From positions 1-17,557 of the forward strand of contig CAJMSL010000031.1 of NCBI GenBank assembly GCA_905216045.1: DNA of 17,557 nucleotides, in the 5' to 3' direction. Origin of the DNA: an uncultured bacterium. Lineage in GTDB: Bacteria; Actinomycetota; Coriobacteriia; Coriobacteriales; Coriobacteriaceae. A program made the position numbers and the translations under genes. Shown one piece after another: positions 17,408 through 17,557 of the stretch. The notes beneath the pieces were generated by a model. That model was not told the DNA's origin. It saw only the letters and a list, made by a program, of their open reading frames with translations, and made no database searches. Each line of letters begins with the position of its first letter. Positions within the stretch are counted from its first letter, which is position 1.

Positions 17408-17557
17408 ATGAAATTCCTATCACACAGCATTTTGCCGCTGCTTCTCGCGGCGACGCTCCTCGCCCCGTCGTGCAGTTCCGACGACGATGGCGGAACACGG
17501 CCGACGCCCACGGGCTACGACATCTACACCGCAGGCTACAAAACACCGGGCGGGAAA
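17408..17557 (+). CDS. Truncated Bacteroidota-type surface lipoprotein (N-terminus only)
   Basis: Only the first 50 codons are present; the frame is open to the window end. The start is a hydrophobic signal peptide (residues 1-21) ending in LAPSC, a lipobox with C22 as the lipidated cysteine. The following SSDDD is the acidic kind of signal that sends lipoproteins to the cell surface in Bacteroidota. After a short TRPTPT linker comes YDIYTAGYKTPGGK, which resembles the opening of Bacteroidota lipoproteins with repeated DVYVAG...-type segments; the function is unknown. There is no Shine-Dalgarno site, only an A-rich leader. It is divergent from rpsL. Confidence 0.7.
   Translation, partial: MKFLSHSILPLLLAATLLAPSCSSDDDGGTRPTPTGYDIYTAGYKTPGGK

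Overview
Most of this window (about bases 1-16,900) looks like GC-rich chromosomal DNA from a Coriobacteriia-type actinobacterium, probably Collinsella or a close relative. That assignment rests on GC-biased codon use, strong AGGAG-type ribosome binding sites, a fused AccD-AccA subunit and a Gram-positive-style fab/acc gene order, recognised from familiarity and not by a search. The last ~500 bases, and the start of the final gene, look like a different phylum (Bacteroidota). They carry a TTG-N18-TAnnTTTG promoter, AT-rich non-coding DNA, and the start of a lipoprotein with an SCSSDDD-type signal. The switch falls inside rpsL, one of the most conserved bacterial genes, so an assembly chimera is the likeliest explanation.

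Layout. Bases 1-87 are an imperfect inverted repeat at the window edge. On the minus strand follow a histidine phosphatase (162-788) and a CDF metal exporter of apparent manganese type (828-1982). Next, also on the minus strand, is a Rho-independent terminator (2062-2095) closing a long unit that reads leftward from about 12,600: fabH, acpP, fabK, fabD, fabG, fabF, accB, fabZ, accC, a fused accDA, and finally a lone PTS EIIC permease. On the plus strand, divergent from fabH, is birA (12743-13519). Between fabH and birA lie two near-identical 18-base sites that look like operators. A convergent terminator (13572-13614) separates birA from a minus-strand str operon: rpsL, rpsG, fusA, rpsJ. A non-coding stretch (17049-17407) and a truncated plus-strand lipoprotein gene end the window.

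How the genes fit together. AccB is the biotin carrier, BirA attaches biotin to it, AccC carboxylates the biotin, and the fused AccDA transfers the carboxyl group to acetyl-CoA to make malonyl-CoA. FabD loads malonate onto AcpP and FabH starts the chain. FabF, FabG, FabZ and FabK then run the elongation cycle. This is a complete type II fatty acid synthesis set, with the FMN enzyme FabK as enoyl reductase and no FabI in view. No transcriptional regulator gene is present in the cluster, and BirA lacks a DNA-binding domain, so the paired sites upstream of fabH are probably read by a regulator encoded elsewhere.

I saw no tRNA or rRNA genes, CRISPR arrays, transposases or prophage genes. I found no strong candidate for a wholly new system. 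The observations most worth following are the rpsL junction, the paired fabH/birA operator-like sites, the edge inverted repeat, the orphan EIIC at the end of the fab unit, and rpsJ ending its operon instead of leading an S10 operon.
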